This document shows positions 9,142 through 18,168 of a stretch of DNA of 64,000 bases, one piece after another. How positions within the stretch are numbered: the first letter of the stretch is position 1; the number at the start of each line of letters is the position of its first letter. The position numbers were made by a program, and so were the translations under genes. Below the pieces are notes generated by a model. It did not search any database. It was not told the DNA's origin and worked only from the letters and a program-made list of their open reading frames with translations. The DNA lies in NCBI RefSeq assembly GCF_021560035.1, contig NZ_CP074373.1, positions 1,298,001 to 1,362,000 of the forward strand, written 5' to 3'. Source of the DNA: Virgibacillus sp. NKC19-16 (GTDB taxonomy: Bacteria; Bacillota; Bacilli; Bacillales; Amphibacillaceae).

Positions 9142-9579
9142 TTGGAGATGAGTAAAATGAGCAAAAAGGCAGAAAACCTGTTATTGTTAATATGGGTCCA
9201 AGCGTTTGTGGCTTTAGCAGGTAGTTTGTTTTATTCGGAAGTGATGGGATATGTTCCGTGTGAACTTTGTTGGATACAACGAATTTTAATGTATCCATTA
9301 GTTGTTATATACGGTCTAGCAGCGATTAAAAAGGAAATTACCATCGCATTACCTGGACTGATTTTAAGCGGGATTGGTATGTTTGTTTCTACCTATCACT
9401 ATTTGGTTCAAAAATTACCCGTATTGCAAGAAGCAGGGGGTGCCTGTGGACTTGTACCATGTAATGCAGCATATGTGAACTACTTTGGCTTTATTACGAT
9501 TCCATTCTTAGCGGGCGTAGCATTTATTATTATTTTTGTATTACATCTTATGATTTTAAAAACAACTAGGGGGAATTAA
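9142..9579 (+). CDS. bdbC: Thiol-disulfide oxidoreductase BdbC (DsbB family)
   Basis: Four-helix membrane protein that re-oxidises extracytoplasmic thiol oxidases and passes electrons to quinone. The first periplasm-side Cys pair is CELC (after helix one), the second CGLVPC in the loop between helices three and four, both as in DsbB. Start is uncertain: a TTG with GAGGGG five bases upstream, or ATGs two and five codons later. It is followed four bases later by a thioredoxin-like gene, its likely partner. B. subtilis BdbC acts in competence pilin and sublancin folding. Confidence 0.9.
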   Translation: MEMSKMSKKAENLLLLIWVQAFVALAGSLFYSEVMGYVPCELCWIQRILMYPLVVIYGLAAIKKEITIALPGLILSGIGMFVSTYHYLVQKLPVLQEAGGACGLVPCNAAYVNYFGFITIPFLAGVAFIIIFVLHLMILKTTRGN

Positions 9580-9582
9580 TGT

Positions 9583-10062
9583 ATGAAGAAGAAATTGTTT
9601 ATCTTTGGTGGCATTATCATTGTATTGTTTGTTGCGCTATTCTTTGTTACAAATTACCAAAACAATCAAACTGTCGAAAATGAGGATAATCCGTATGGAA
9701 CAACTGATTTAGAGCAGGGAACAATTGATCAGTTGGATGATCCATTATATGACAATCAGGTCATGCCTGACGAGCTAAGTGAAACAGTGGAAAGTGGAGA
9801 AGAAGCTACGGTTTATTTTTATAGTCCAGATTGTGCCTATTGCCAACAAACAACTCCTTATCTAGCACCATTAGCTGAAGATATGGAAGTAGATTTGAAA
9901 AAATTCAACTTGTTGGAATTTGGCCAGGAAAGTTTGGCATACGGTATTGAATCAACACCAACTGTAGTTCATTACGAAAATGGGGAAGAAGTTTCGCGTT
10001 TAGTAGGTCAGCACCCTGAAGAGGAATACGAGGCATTTTTCGATCAATATGTTTTGGATTAA
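9583..10062 (+). CDS. Membrane-anchored thioredoxin-like protein
   Basis: 159 residues: an N-terminal signal-anchor (about residues 4-23), an acidic linker, then a thioredoxin fold with CAYC in the motif SPDCAYCQQ and the cis-Pro loop ESTPTVVHY. It probably acts outside the membrane as redox partner of BdbC, in the same operon. It is shorter than B. subtilis BdbD and looks like plain thioredoxin rather than DsbA, so I do not give it that symbol. Its terminator was split by the IS insertion downstream. Confidence 0.83.
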   Translation: MKKKLFIFGGIIIVLFVALFFVTNYQNNQTVENEDNPYGTTDLEQGTIDQLDDPLYDNQVMPDELSETVESGEEATVYFYSPDCAYCQQTTPYLAPLAEDMEVDLKKFNLLEFGQESLAYGIESTPTVVHYENGEEVSRLVGQHPEEEYEAFFDQYVLD

Positions 10063-10075
10063 AATAAAAAAGCTA

Positions 10076-10080
10076 ACTAG
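10076..10080. repeat. Left target-site duplication of the IS (ACTAG)
   Basis: ACTAG flanks the element on the left and recurs at 11638-11642. Removing the element and one copy restores a perfect 22-base palindrome, a terminator-like sequence. Confidence 0.8.
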
Positions 10081-10177
10081 CTGTAGAATGTACCCTATAG
10101 AGTAGACACTTTAAAAAAGTCTACCCTATAGAGTACTTTTATGTATAATGGGGTAAATAGATAACTTATGGTTGAAT

Positions 10178-10225
10178 GAGGTGTATTGGGGTTGTTGCCC
10201 CGGGGCAACAACCCCAATACACCTC
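10178..10225. repeat. Perfect 48-bp palindrome inside the IS
   Basis: Two 24-base arms with no loop, centred between 10201 and 10202 (core TTGCCCCGGGGCAA). It lies between a -10-like TATAAT (10144-10149) and the orfA start. GC content is higher than in its surroundings. Symmetry stops exactly at 10178/10225. Confidence 0.95.
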
Positions 10226-10259
10226 GCGCGCTACAACTACTTAGAATGGGGAAGCTAAA

Positions 10260-10679
10260 ATGAGTAATAAAATGTTTACGGAGAAAGAAATTGAGATCCT
10301 TTCACGTAATCCATATGTAAAATCAGTTAGTAGTAAAGGGATCACATATACAGATGAATTTAAACGTATTTTTATTACGGAAAACGAAAAGGGTAAATTT
10401 CCAAGAGAGATATTTACGGAATATGGTTTCGATATAAATATTATCGGGATAAAGCGTGTTCAATCATCTGGCAAGAGGTGGCGTGCTGCGTATAGAAAAA
10501 ATGGAATAGTTGGTCTACAGGATACTAGAAATGAAAATGCTGGGAGACCAAGTGAAAAAGAACTTTCACAAGAGGAGAAATATGCCCGTCTTGAAGCACA
10601 AAATCACTTATTGAAAGCCGAGAATGAACTACTAAAAAAGCTCGAAATGATGGAGAGGGGGCTACGCAAGAAGAAATAG
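10260..10679 (+). CDS. IS3-family transposase OrfA (helix-turn-helix)
   Basis: DNA-binding half of the transposase, 139 residues. A helix-turn-helix region covers about residues 10-80 and a leucine-zipper-like coiled coil with ENELLKKLE lies near the C-terminus, as in IS3 OrfA. GGGGAAG is eight bases before the ATG. The slippery heptamer lies at codons 125-127, so a fraction of ribosomes should continue into orfB. Confidence 0.88.
   Translation: MSNKMFTEKEIEILSRNPYVKSVSSKGITYTDEFKRIFITENEKGKFPREIFTEYGFDINIIGIKRVQSSGKRWRAAYRKNGIVGLQDTRNENAGRPSEKELSQEEKYARLEAQNHLLKAENELLKKLEMMERGLRKKK
10634..10640 (+). other. Programmed -1 frameshift site A_AAA_AAG
   Basis: The heptamer A AAA AAG is in the correct phase of orfA (codons CTA AAA AAG). 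Slipping back one base enters the orfB frame, which is open from here to 11596. This is the classic IS3 OrfAB fusion signal. Confidence 0.88.
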
Positions 10680-11596
10680 AATTAGCTGCCTCACAGAAGT
10701 TTGTACTTATAAATGAGATCATTAAAAAGTACAAACTAAAAAATAAAGTCAGCTACTTATGCACACTGGCTGGTGTATCACGATCAGGTTATTATAATTA
10801 TTTTACATTAGAATCTCAAAAAGGGAGAAAACAGCGGGAAGATCAAGAGGAGGAAGTAAGAGATATTATATTGCAGGCATATCATTTTAAAAGACGTAAA
10901 AAGGGTGCAAGACAAATCAAAATGACTTTAAACGGGCAATACGGTATCATTTTTAATTTAAAGCGCATCCGAAGAATAATGAGGAAATACAATATTATTT
11001 GTCCAATTAGAAAAACGAACCCTTATAAAAGAATGATGAAAGCTACAAGGGAACACACCGTTGTGCCTAATTCACTTAACAGAAATTTCAAACAGGAAAC
11101 AGCAGGAAAAGTATTACTTACAGATATAACTTATTTATTTTATGGCAATGGGAAGAAAGCATATTTATCCACTATTAAAGATGGATCAACAAACGAGTTA
11201 TTGGCATATAACGTTTCCAGCAGTCTAGCATTAGATTTGGCAACAGATACAATCCAAAAACTTATGGAAAACAGAAGAGTAAAACTAGTAAAAGACGCCT
11301 TTATACATTCTGACCAGGGATTTCATTACACTAGTCCAGACTTCCAGGCATTACTAAAGAAAAACAAATTAGGACAATCGATGTCACGAAGGGGAAATTG
11401 TTGGGATAACGCCCCTCAAGAATCCTTCTTTGGCCATTTTAAAGATGAAGCTTATATAAAGCGGTGTGAAACTTTAGAAGAGCTAAAGAAAGAAATAAAA
11501 CAATACATGATTTATTACAATAACTATAGATATCAATGGGATCTTAAAAAGATGACTCCTGTGCAATACAGAAATCATCTTTTAGATGTCGCATAG
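10641..11596 (+). CDS. IS3-family transposase OrfB (DDE integrase)
   Basis: Catalytic half of the transposase, made as an OrfAB fusion by -1 frameshift; its first independent ATG is only at 10871. The HTH_21-like start (YLCTLAGVSRSGYYNY) is followed by the rve core with the DDE residues in LLTDITYL, HSDQGFHYTS and NCWDNAPQESFFGHFK. The C-terminal YYNNYRYQWDLKKMTPVQYR motif is typical of the family. No stop interrupts the frame. Confidence 0.9.
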
Positions 11597-11637
11597 TCTT
11601 TTTTTAAAATGTCCTTGACAAAGGGTTCATTTCACTG

Positions 11638-11642
11638 ACTAG
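11638..11642. repeat. Right target-site duplication of the IS (ACTAG)
   Basis: Second copy of ACTAG; see the left copy at 10076-10080. Followed by TTAGCTTTT, the other arm of the split terminator. Confidence 0.8.
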
Positions 11643-11655
11643 TTAGCTTTTGCTA

Positions 11656-12162
11656 TTAATCTTCGTCTTCTTCCGGATCATGCATATGGTAGGTTGTGAT
11701 AAACGGTTTGTTCGGGAAGTATGCGGGTGGTTTGGTGCTAGTCCCCTTATGGGCTTTTTTAAATGCTTCAGAGTTTTTCCAGTTCTCAAAGTCCGCTTTA
11801 GATCTCCATTGTGTTAGTACAACATACGTATCCCCTTTTGTAGGTCGTAAAAAGCGAAATGCTTGGAATCCTGGCAACTTATCCACTGCATTTTGTCGAT
11901 CTTTAAAGCGCTCTTCGAAGATAGCTCTACCATCATCGGTTACAGGTATATTATTCATGACGACATATCCTTCTTCTTCCAGAAGGCCGCTTTGAATAAC
12001 AACTTCATACGCTCTTCCAGAAGAAAAGATGTTCTTGGGTTCATCTTCATAATAAGCTAATGATCCTTCGCTACTGTTCATTAGGTGAAAATGGATGTCT
12101 TCATGTTTGGCTGCAAGTTTTTGCAGAAAATCTATTGTACCAATTGTCATAAATGCTTTCAT
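11656..12162 (-). CDS. hmoB: Heme-degrading monooxygenase HmoB
   Basis: 168-residue protein with a C-terminal antibiotic-biosynthesis-monooxygenase (ABM) domain: the stretch MNNIPV...GRAIFEERFKDRQ, then LPGFQAFRFLRP and WRSKADFENW. Its length and location beside pbpF-hemEHY match B. subtilis HmoB (YhgC), which opens the heme ring to release iron. The start is ATG at MKAFMTIG with AAAGGGG upstream; earlier Met codons lack a ribosome site. It is divergent from pbpF. Confidence 0.85.
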   Translation of the reverse strand: MKAFMTIGTIDFLQKLAAKHEDIHFHLMNSSEGSLAYYEDEPKNIFSSGRAYEVVIQSGLLEEEGYVVMNNIPVTDDGRAIFEERFKDRQNAVDKLPGFQAFRFLRPTKGDTYVVLTQWRSKADFENWKNSEAFKKAHKGTSTKPPAYFPNKPFITTYHMHDPEEDED

Positions 12163-12307
12163 ATTCCGTTCCCCTTTCAAAGTTGACTTAATTTCATAGT
12201 ACCTTATCCCTGGATGCATTATCAACTTCCAAACATGAAAGATGTGTCACTTTCGAACTGTAGAAAATTGTCGTATAATGGACATGTGAATGTGCAGAGG
12301 TGAACAA

Positions 12308-14520
12308 ATGGAGAATGAATATAGAAGATTTGATAAACCTAAACGAGCTGATAGACATAAAAAAAGACACAAAGCTTTCGAAAATAAGAAACGACCTTTA
12401 CCCCATAAACTTAAAATCTTTCTCATCACAATAGGAATTATTTTAATCGTAGGGTTAACCGGATATACTACTATTTTAGTTGGCGGGGCATTGATTGTTG
12501 ATGAAGAAGATTTAGTACTGGATGCAACGACTGTAATTGAAACAACAGATGGGGAAGTTATCAGCAAAGTATATAATGAAAATCGCACTCCCGTTTCACT
12601 GGAGAAAATTCCGGAACATGTTCAAGATGCATTCATTTCCATTGAGGATAGACGATTTTATGACCATGGGGGGATTGATTTTAAATCGGTAGTCCGTGCC
12701 GTTTACCAAAACATTTTAGCAATGAGTAAGGTAGAAGGTGCTAGTACAATCACGCAGCAAGTTGCCAAGAACTTATTTCTAACGAATGATAAAACATGGA
12801 CACGTAAAACGAAGGAAGTAATGGCTGCGTTAAATTTAGAACGTAAATTTTCAAAAGATAAAATACTGGAATTGTATCTGAATGAAATCTATTTTGGTGA
12901 AGGTGTTTATGGAGTAGAAACAGCTTCCAATTATTTTTTCTCCAAATCCGTTGGTGATTTAACTGTTGCAGAGGGGGCACTTTTGGCTGGGATGGCGAAA
13001 GCGCCGAATGGATACTCCCCAATAAACCATCCGGAAAAAGCTTTGGACAGAAGAAATGTTGTGCTGAGTGTTATGGAAGAAACAGGGGTTATTTCAACAG
13101 ATAAACGGGTTCAGGAGCAAGAGAAATCTTTAGGTCTTGATGTTCAGGAGAGAGAAGTGAATCCCTGGGTGGATAGCTATGTTGACCTTGTGATGAAGGA
13201 AGCTGCAGATAAACATGAATTACCCGTTAACGAACTAAAACGCGGAGGATACCGGATTGTTGTAAATATGGATGAGACTGCACAGCAAATTGCCTATGAA
13301 CAATTTCAGAATGGAGAGTATTTCCCAGGCAATACAGAAGGTGCTCAAGGTGCTTTTGTTATGATGGAGCAAGCGACTGGCAAAATCATTTCAGCCATTG
13401 GTGGCAGGGATTATCAGATAGGTGACCTGAACCGGGCAACAGTAGCAAGGCAGCCGGGCTCTGTTATGAAACCTATCGCAGTATATGGCCCAGCGATGAT
13501 GCAAGAATACACGCCGTTTTCACTTATACCAGACCGGCAAATGGACCATGATGGTTATACAGTTGCGAATGTCGACGGGCAATATGATGGTATGGTAACG
13601 ATATATGATGCCTTAAAATCATCAAAAAACACCTCTGCGGTATGGCTGCTTGATCAAATAGGAGTTGACTATTCAAAGGATTATCTTGAGCAAATGGGCA
13701 TCAATTTCGAGGATGATGGCTTATCCATTGCATTAGGTGGATTAAGCGAAGGCTTAACACCCATTGATTTAATGGAAAGTTATGGCACGTTTGCGCGTAA
13801 CGGTTCCATGGTTGAATCTTTTACCATTGATCGTATTTACAACCGGGATGAGGAGATGATTGTTGAATCGAATCCAAGCCCAGAGGAAGTATTTAGCCCG
13901 CAGGTAGCGTGGAATATGACAGAAATGTTAATGGATACCGTAGAAAGCGGGACCGCTACACATGGCAACTACAATAAAGCACTTGCAGGTAAAACCGGGT
14001 CCACACAGCATCCTTTTGTAGAAGGTGAGACAAATGATGCCTGGTTTGTAGGCTATACCCCGAGTATACGACCGCCTTATGGATGGGATATGATGAGGCG
14101 AGTGAGGATAATTACTTAACTGCCGGAAGTGAATATCCGACAAGGTTGACAAAAGCGATATTAACCGAAATGGATAACAGGCGAGCACTGGCAGAAAGTT
14201 TTGCAAAACCAGAGGATGTAGATGCACTTCCGGAGCCAATTGAGTTACCTCAAATAACGAATTTGAATGCCGAATACTCATTCGGGCCTTTGTTTCAAGG
14301 GAAATTATCATGGCAGGGGTCTGCTGATGATCGTGTCGTTTATCGTATTTATCGCGAACAAGAAGGGGTAGACGAGCGGGTAGGAGAGGTAGAAGGAGAA
14401 ACAGAATTTGAAATAGACACATTGGGACTTTTCGGGTCCAATGCGTATTATGTTGTCCCCTATGATCCGTTAACCAAATTGGAAGGGGGAAGATCAAGTA
14501 CTGTGAGCCTTTCATGGTAA
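12308..14520 (+). CDS. pbpF: Class A penicillin-binding protein (frameshifted in this sequence)
   Basis: Bifunctional peptidoglycan synthase. After a cationic tail and a membrane anchor comes the glycosyltransferase (EDRRFYDHGG; ASTITQQVAKNL) and the transpeptidase with SVMK, SKN and KTGS motifs, then a fibronectin-like tail. Near 14060 one base is missing: the frame goes from NDAWFVGYTP into a short wrong tail ending at 14119, while the expected EYTTALWMGYDEASE continues in the next frame to 14520. Adding one G restores 737 residues. The catalytic motifs precede the break. Start: ATG with AGAGGTG upstream. pbpF precedes hemE in B. subtilis too. Confidence 0.85.
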
Positions 14521-14611
14521 TTTAAACAAATTGATGACAATCATTTGGCATTACTGTACAGTCAGCGCATAAATGGATATAGTAAGTATGGGAGTTAAGT
14601 AGGAAAAAAGG

Positions 14612-15658
14612 ATGAATGATGATATGGTCAAACAAATAAATGATACGCTGATTAAAGCGTATAAGGGTGAAAGACTCGATTATACGCCTGCATGGTACAT
14701 GCGTCAGGCTGGCAGGTCACAACCGGAGTACCGTGAACTAAAGAAAAAATATTCCTTATTTGAAATCACACATCAGCCTGAATTGTGCGCGTATGTCACA
14801 CGCCTGCCTGTTGAGAATTATGGGGTGGATGGAGCTATTCTTTATAAAGATATTATGTCCCCATTGCCTTCTCTCGGTGTAGACGTAGAAATTAAGTCAG
14901 GAATCGGTCCGGTTATTCATAATCCTATTACCGATTATCAAGACGTTGAAAAATTAGGTATGATTAATCCGAAATCGGATGTTCCCTATGTGCTTGATAC
15001 GATTAAGCTTTTAACAGAGGAACAGCTTGATGTACCATTAATCGGCTTCAGTGGAGCCCCCTTCACACTTGCAAGTTATATGATAGAGGGTGGACCGTCC
15101 AAAGATTATGGCAAAACGAAAGCCTTAATGTATCGCAAGCCGGATGTGTGGTTTGCATTAATGGACAAACTGGCAGACATGACCATAACCTATGTGGAAG
15201 CGCAAGTTGAAGCTGGTGCAAAGGCGATTCAAATTTTTGATTCGTGGGTAGGGGCATTAAATGTTGCTGATTACCGTGTGTTTATTAAACCGGTTATGAC
15301 AAGGATTTTTTCTGAATTACAAAAGCTTGATGTCCCATTGGTCGTATTCGGAGTAGGGGCACGACATTTATTGTTGGAATGGAATGATTTGCCTGTTGAT
15401 GTGATCGGTCTTGACTGGCGAACAACGATTCCGGAAGCACGTGAAATGGGTGTAACGAAGGTGCTGCAAGGTAATTTGGATCCCGCCCTACTTTTAACAA
15501 ATTGGGAAACTATCGAGAAACGTACAAAGGCTATCCTTGATGATAGCATGCGTGACGGGAACCATGTATTTAACTTGGGTCACGGTGTCACACCAGATGT
15601 CAATCCAGAAACATTGAAAAAGCTTACTGAGCTGATTCATACGTATTCCAAAAGATAA
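14612..15658 (+). CDS. hemE: Uroporphyrinogen decarboxylase
   Basis: Converts uroporphyrinogen III to coproporphyrinogen III in the cytoplasm. The signature [11 protein letters not shown] near the N-terminus and [17 protein letters not shown] near residue 150 are diagnostic. 348 residues, usual length. It opens the hemEHY operon; a ribosome site (AGTAGG) lies ~10 bases before the first ATG, with an alternative ATG four codons later. Confidence 0.96.
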   Translation: MNDDMVKQINDTLIKAYKGERLDYTPAWYMRQAGRSQPEYRELKKKYSLFEITHQPELCAYVTRLPVENYGVDGAILYKDIMSPLPSLGVDVEIKSGIGPVIHNPITDYQDVEKLGMINPKSDVPYVLDTIKLLTEEQLDVPLIGFSGAPFTLASYMIEGGPSKDYGKTKALMYRKPDVWFALMDKLADMTITYVEAQVEAGAKAIQIFDSWVGALNVADYRVFIKPVMTRIFSELQKLDVPLVVFGVGARHLLLEWNDLPVDVIGLDWRTTIPEAREMGVTKVLQGNLDPALLLTNWETIEKRTKAILDDSMRDGNHVFNLGHGVTPDVNPETLKKLTELIHTYSKR

Positions 15659-15684
15659 GAATTTTCATGAAGAGGTGCTGTAAA

Positions 15685-16623
15685 ATGGGAAGGAAAAAAA
15701 TAGGATTATTAGTAATGGCGTATGGTACGCCATATAAGGAAGCGGATATTGAACGTTATTATACACATATTCGTCATGGCAGAAAACCTGCTGAAGATGC
15801 ACTGCAGGATTTAAAAGATCGCTATAAAGCAATAGGTGGTATTTCACCATTGGCGAGAATTACAGAACAACAGGCAAAAGCGATTGAAGAAAGTGTTAAT
15901 GCCAAACAAGATGAATACGAATTTAAAGCATACATTGGTTTGAAGCATATTGAACCATTTATTGAAGATGCAGTAGAAGAAATGGCAAAAGACGGAGTTG
16001 AACAGGCTGTCTCGATCGTATTAGCACCACACTATTCTACATTCAGTGTGAAATCCTATAATCAGCGGGCAAATGATGCAGCCGAAAAACATGGTGTCAC
16101 ATCTCTCACTTCTGTGGAGAGCTGGTATAATGCACCAGGCTTTATCGACTATTGGGCTATGCAGATTGATAGTGTCTATCAGCAACTCACTAATGATGAG
16201 AAAGAAAAAGCTGTATTAATCGTTTCTGCACACAGTTTACCAGAGAAAATCCTGCAAGATGGTGATCCTTATCCGGAACAGTTAGCTGAAACTGCGAAAC
16301 TTATCATTGAAAAAACAGCGATTAAAAATTATGAAATCGGCTGGCAAAGTGAAGGGAACACCCCTGATCCATGGCTTGGTCCGGATGTGCAAGATTTAAC
16401 ACGTGATCTTTACGAGCAAAAAGGATATCGCTCATTCATCTATGCTCCTGTTGGATTTATTGCAGATCACCTGGAAGTTTTATATGACAATGATTATGAA
16501 TGTAAAGTTGTTTGTGAAGAACTGGGGGCCAATTATTATCGCCCAGAAATGCCAAATGTACATCCGCAATTTATCGATACATTAGCAGATGTCGTTTTAA
16601 AACAAGCAACGCGTGATGTGTGA
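15685..16623 (+). CDS. hemH: Coproporphyrin ferrochelatase
   Basis: Inserts iron into coproporphyrin III in the Gram-positive heme pathway (CpfC). The motif LLVMAYGTP opens the protein and the region [10 protein letters not shown] (here VSAHSLPEK) carries the catalytic His; [16 protein letters not shown] is also typical. 312 residues. The start is the ATG with AGAGGTG upstream rather than one six codons earlier that would overlap that site. Its stop codon overlaps the hemY start by one base. Confidence 0.95.
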   Translation: MGRKKIGLLVMAYGTPYKEADIERYYTHIRHGRKPAEDALQDLKDRYKAIGGISPLARITEQQAKAIEESVNAKQDEYEFKAYIGLKHIEPFIEDAVEEMAKDGVEQAVSIVLAPHYSTFSVKSYNQRANDAAEKHGVTSLTSVESWYNAPGFIDYWAMQIDSVYQQLTNDEKEKAVLIVSAHSLPEKILQDGDPYPEQLAETAKLIIEKTAIKNYEIGWQSEGNTPDPWLGPDVQDLTRDLYEQKGYRSFIYAPVGFIADHLEVLYDNDYECKVVCEELGANYYRPEMPNVHPQFIDTLADVVLKQATRDV

Positions 16624-18026
16624 TGGCACGTAAAAATATTGTAGTTGTAGGAGGCGGAATAACCGGGTTAACCGCCGCTTACTATTTACAAAAAGAGATA
16701 AAGGAAAAAAGACTGCCGTATGATGTGAAGTTAGTTGAAGCAAGCAATCGCTTAGGCGGAAAAATAAAAACGATGAAGCGAGATGGCTTTACGATTGAAC
16801 AGGGTCCAGATTCATTACTAGCCAGGAAACAACCTGCAGTAAAGCTTGTGGAGGAACTGGGACTTCAAGATCAAATTGTCCGTAACGCCACTGGTCAATC
16901 TTATATTTTAGTGAAAAATAAATTGCATAAAATGCCAAAAGGAACATTTATGGGGATCCCCAAAAATATCCGTCCCTTGTTGTCTTCCAATCTCATTTCC
17001 GCTAAAGGGAAGGGGAGAGCTTTAGTTGATTTGGTTTTACCAAGAGGAAAAGAAGCGGCTGACCAGTCACTTGGCGTTTTCTTCCGTCGTCGTTTCGGAA
17101 ATGAATTGCTGATCAATCAAATTGATCCACTATTATCTGGAATTCATTCTGGTGATATTGATGAAATGAGTCTGAAGGCGACTTATCCTATCTTTTATAA
17201 GTTGGAGCAGGAATATGGCAGTGTGATGAAGGGATTAAAGAAAACAATGCCGAAGCCAGACAAAAGTAAGGAGAAGAATCCTACTGGAGCCTTTTTCTCT
17301 TTGGAAAATGGCTTGGAAACATTAATTGATAGCCTTGCTGAGAAATTGGATGAGGACACTGTAACGGTTAGTAATCCAGTGGATCATGTGGAGAAAAAGG
17401 ATAATGGTTACCATCTTTTATTAAGTAATGGGGACGTTGAAAAAGCGGATGTTGTTATCATGGCCACACCGCATTTCACTGTGCCAAGGTTGTTTAGTCA
17501 ATATGATTTCTTTAAAACGCTCGACGACATGCCGGCAACCTCAACAGCGAATGTTGTATTGGCTTTTGATCAATCAGCGATTAAAAAAGATATTGATGGG
17601 ACAGGATTTCTTGTATCCAAAAGCAGTAATTACCGGATAACCGCATGTACATGGACACATAAAAAATGGCCGATAACGACCCCGGACGGAAAAATATTAT
17701 TACGGTGTTATGTTGGCAGACCCAATGATCAGTCTGTTGTAGATATGACAGACGCGGAATTGACCGAAATTGTCTTGAAGGATTTAAAGAAAACGATGAA
17801 AATTACATCCGATCCAGAATTCAGTGTGATCACACGCTGGAAAAATGCAAGACCGCAATATACGGTTGGGCATTTGGAGCGGATTACAGCAGTGCGTAAC
17901 CAGACACGAAAATATTTGCCTGGTACGTTTTTAACAGGAAGTTCCTATGACGGTGTTGGTATACCGGATTGTATTGATCAAGGTGAGAAGACTGCTCATG
18001 AAGTAGTAGAATTTTTGCGAGGGTAA
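16623..18026 (+). CDS. hemY: Coproporphyrinogen III oxidase (HemY/CgoX)
   Basis: FAD-dependent oxidase of 467 residues that turns coproporphyrinogen III into coproporphyrin III. It opens with the dinucleotide-binding motif VVGGGITGLTAAYYL and has the FAD contact region LGGKIKT. Near the C-terminus GSSYDGVGIPDCIDQG closes the FAD site. The ATG overlaps the hemH stop; no separate ribosome site is seen, so coupling is likely. HemQ, the last enzyme of this pathway, is not in the window. Confidence 0.93.
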   Translation: MARKNIVVVGGGITGLTAAYYLQKEIKEKRLPYDVKLVEASNRLGGKIKTMKRDGFTIEQGPDSLLARKQPAVKLVEELGLQDQIVRNATGQSYILVKNKLHKMPKGTFMGIPKNIRPLLSSNLISAKGKGRALVDLVLPRGKEAADQSLGVFFRRRFGNELLINQIDPLLSGIHSGDIDEMSLKATYPIFYKLEQEYGSVMKGLKKTMPKPDKSKEKNPTGAFFSLENGLETLIDSLAEKLDEDTVTVSNPVDHVEKKDNGYHLLLSNGDVEKADVVIMATPHFTVPRLFSQYDFFKTLDDMPATSTANVVLAFDQSAIKKDIDGTGFLVSKSSNYRITACTWTHKKWPITTPDGKILLRCYVGRPNDQSVVDMTDAELTEIVLKDLKKTMKITSDPEFSVITRWKNARPQYTVGHLERITAVRNQTRKYLPGTFLTGSSYDGVGIPDCIDQGEKTAHEVVEFLRG

Positions 18027-18032
18027 GTAGAT

Positions 18033-18074
18033 GCTGGCTTCAAACAATGTTCATTTGTTTGGAGCCAGCTTTTT
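18033..18074 (+). terminator. Terminator of the hemEHY operon
   Basis: Hairpin GCTGGCTTCAAACAA / TTTGTTTGGAGCCAGC followed by five T, immediately after hemY. Confidence 0.85.
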
Positions 18075-18129
18075 GTATAATTGGAAATGAAATTAGTGGT
18101 GTTGGGAAATTTTATAGACAAAAATAGAA

Positions 18130-18155
18130 AATGGCCGGGGAAAGTTCCGGCCATT
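18130..18155 (-). terminator. Terminator of pepF
   Basis: Arms AATGGCCGG and CCGGCCATT; on the minus strand a T-rich tail (TTTTCTATTTTT) follows. Confidence 0.8.
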
Positions 18156-18168
18156 CCTTGGACGTTAT

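Larger units (their letters stand above)
10081..11637 (+). mobile_element. Complete IS3-family insertion sequence, 1557 bp
   Basis: Ends CTGTAGAATGTACCCT and (reverse complement of the right end) CAGTGAAATGAACCCT match at 12 of 16 positions and are flanked by the 5-base repeat ACTAG. Inside are overlapping orfA and orfB joined by a -1 frameshift signal, the standard IS3 plan. The long left non-coding part holds two 14-base direct repeats (10091-10104 and 10122-10135), a GTAGAC/GTCTAC inverted repeat and a 48-base perfect palindrome. Intact ends and reading frames suggest it is potentially active and recent. The subgroup (IS150-like by OrfB style) is a guess. Confidence 0.92.

Noticed and set aside
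10121-10149. Full promoter for the IS transposase
   Set aside because: TATAAT at 10144 is good but no -35-like hexamer is found 16-18 bases upstream.
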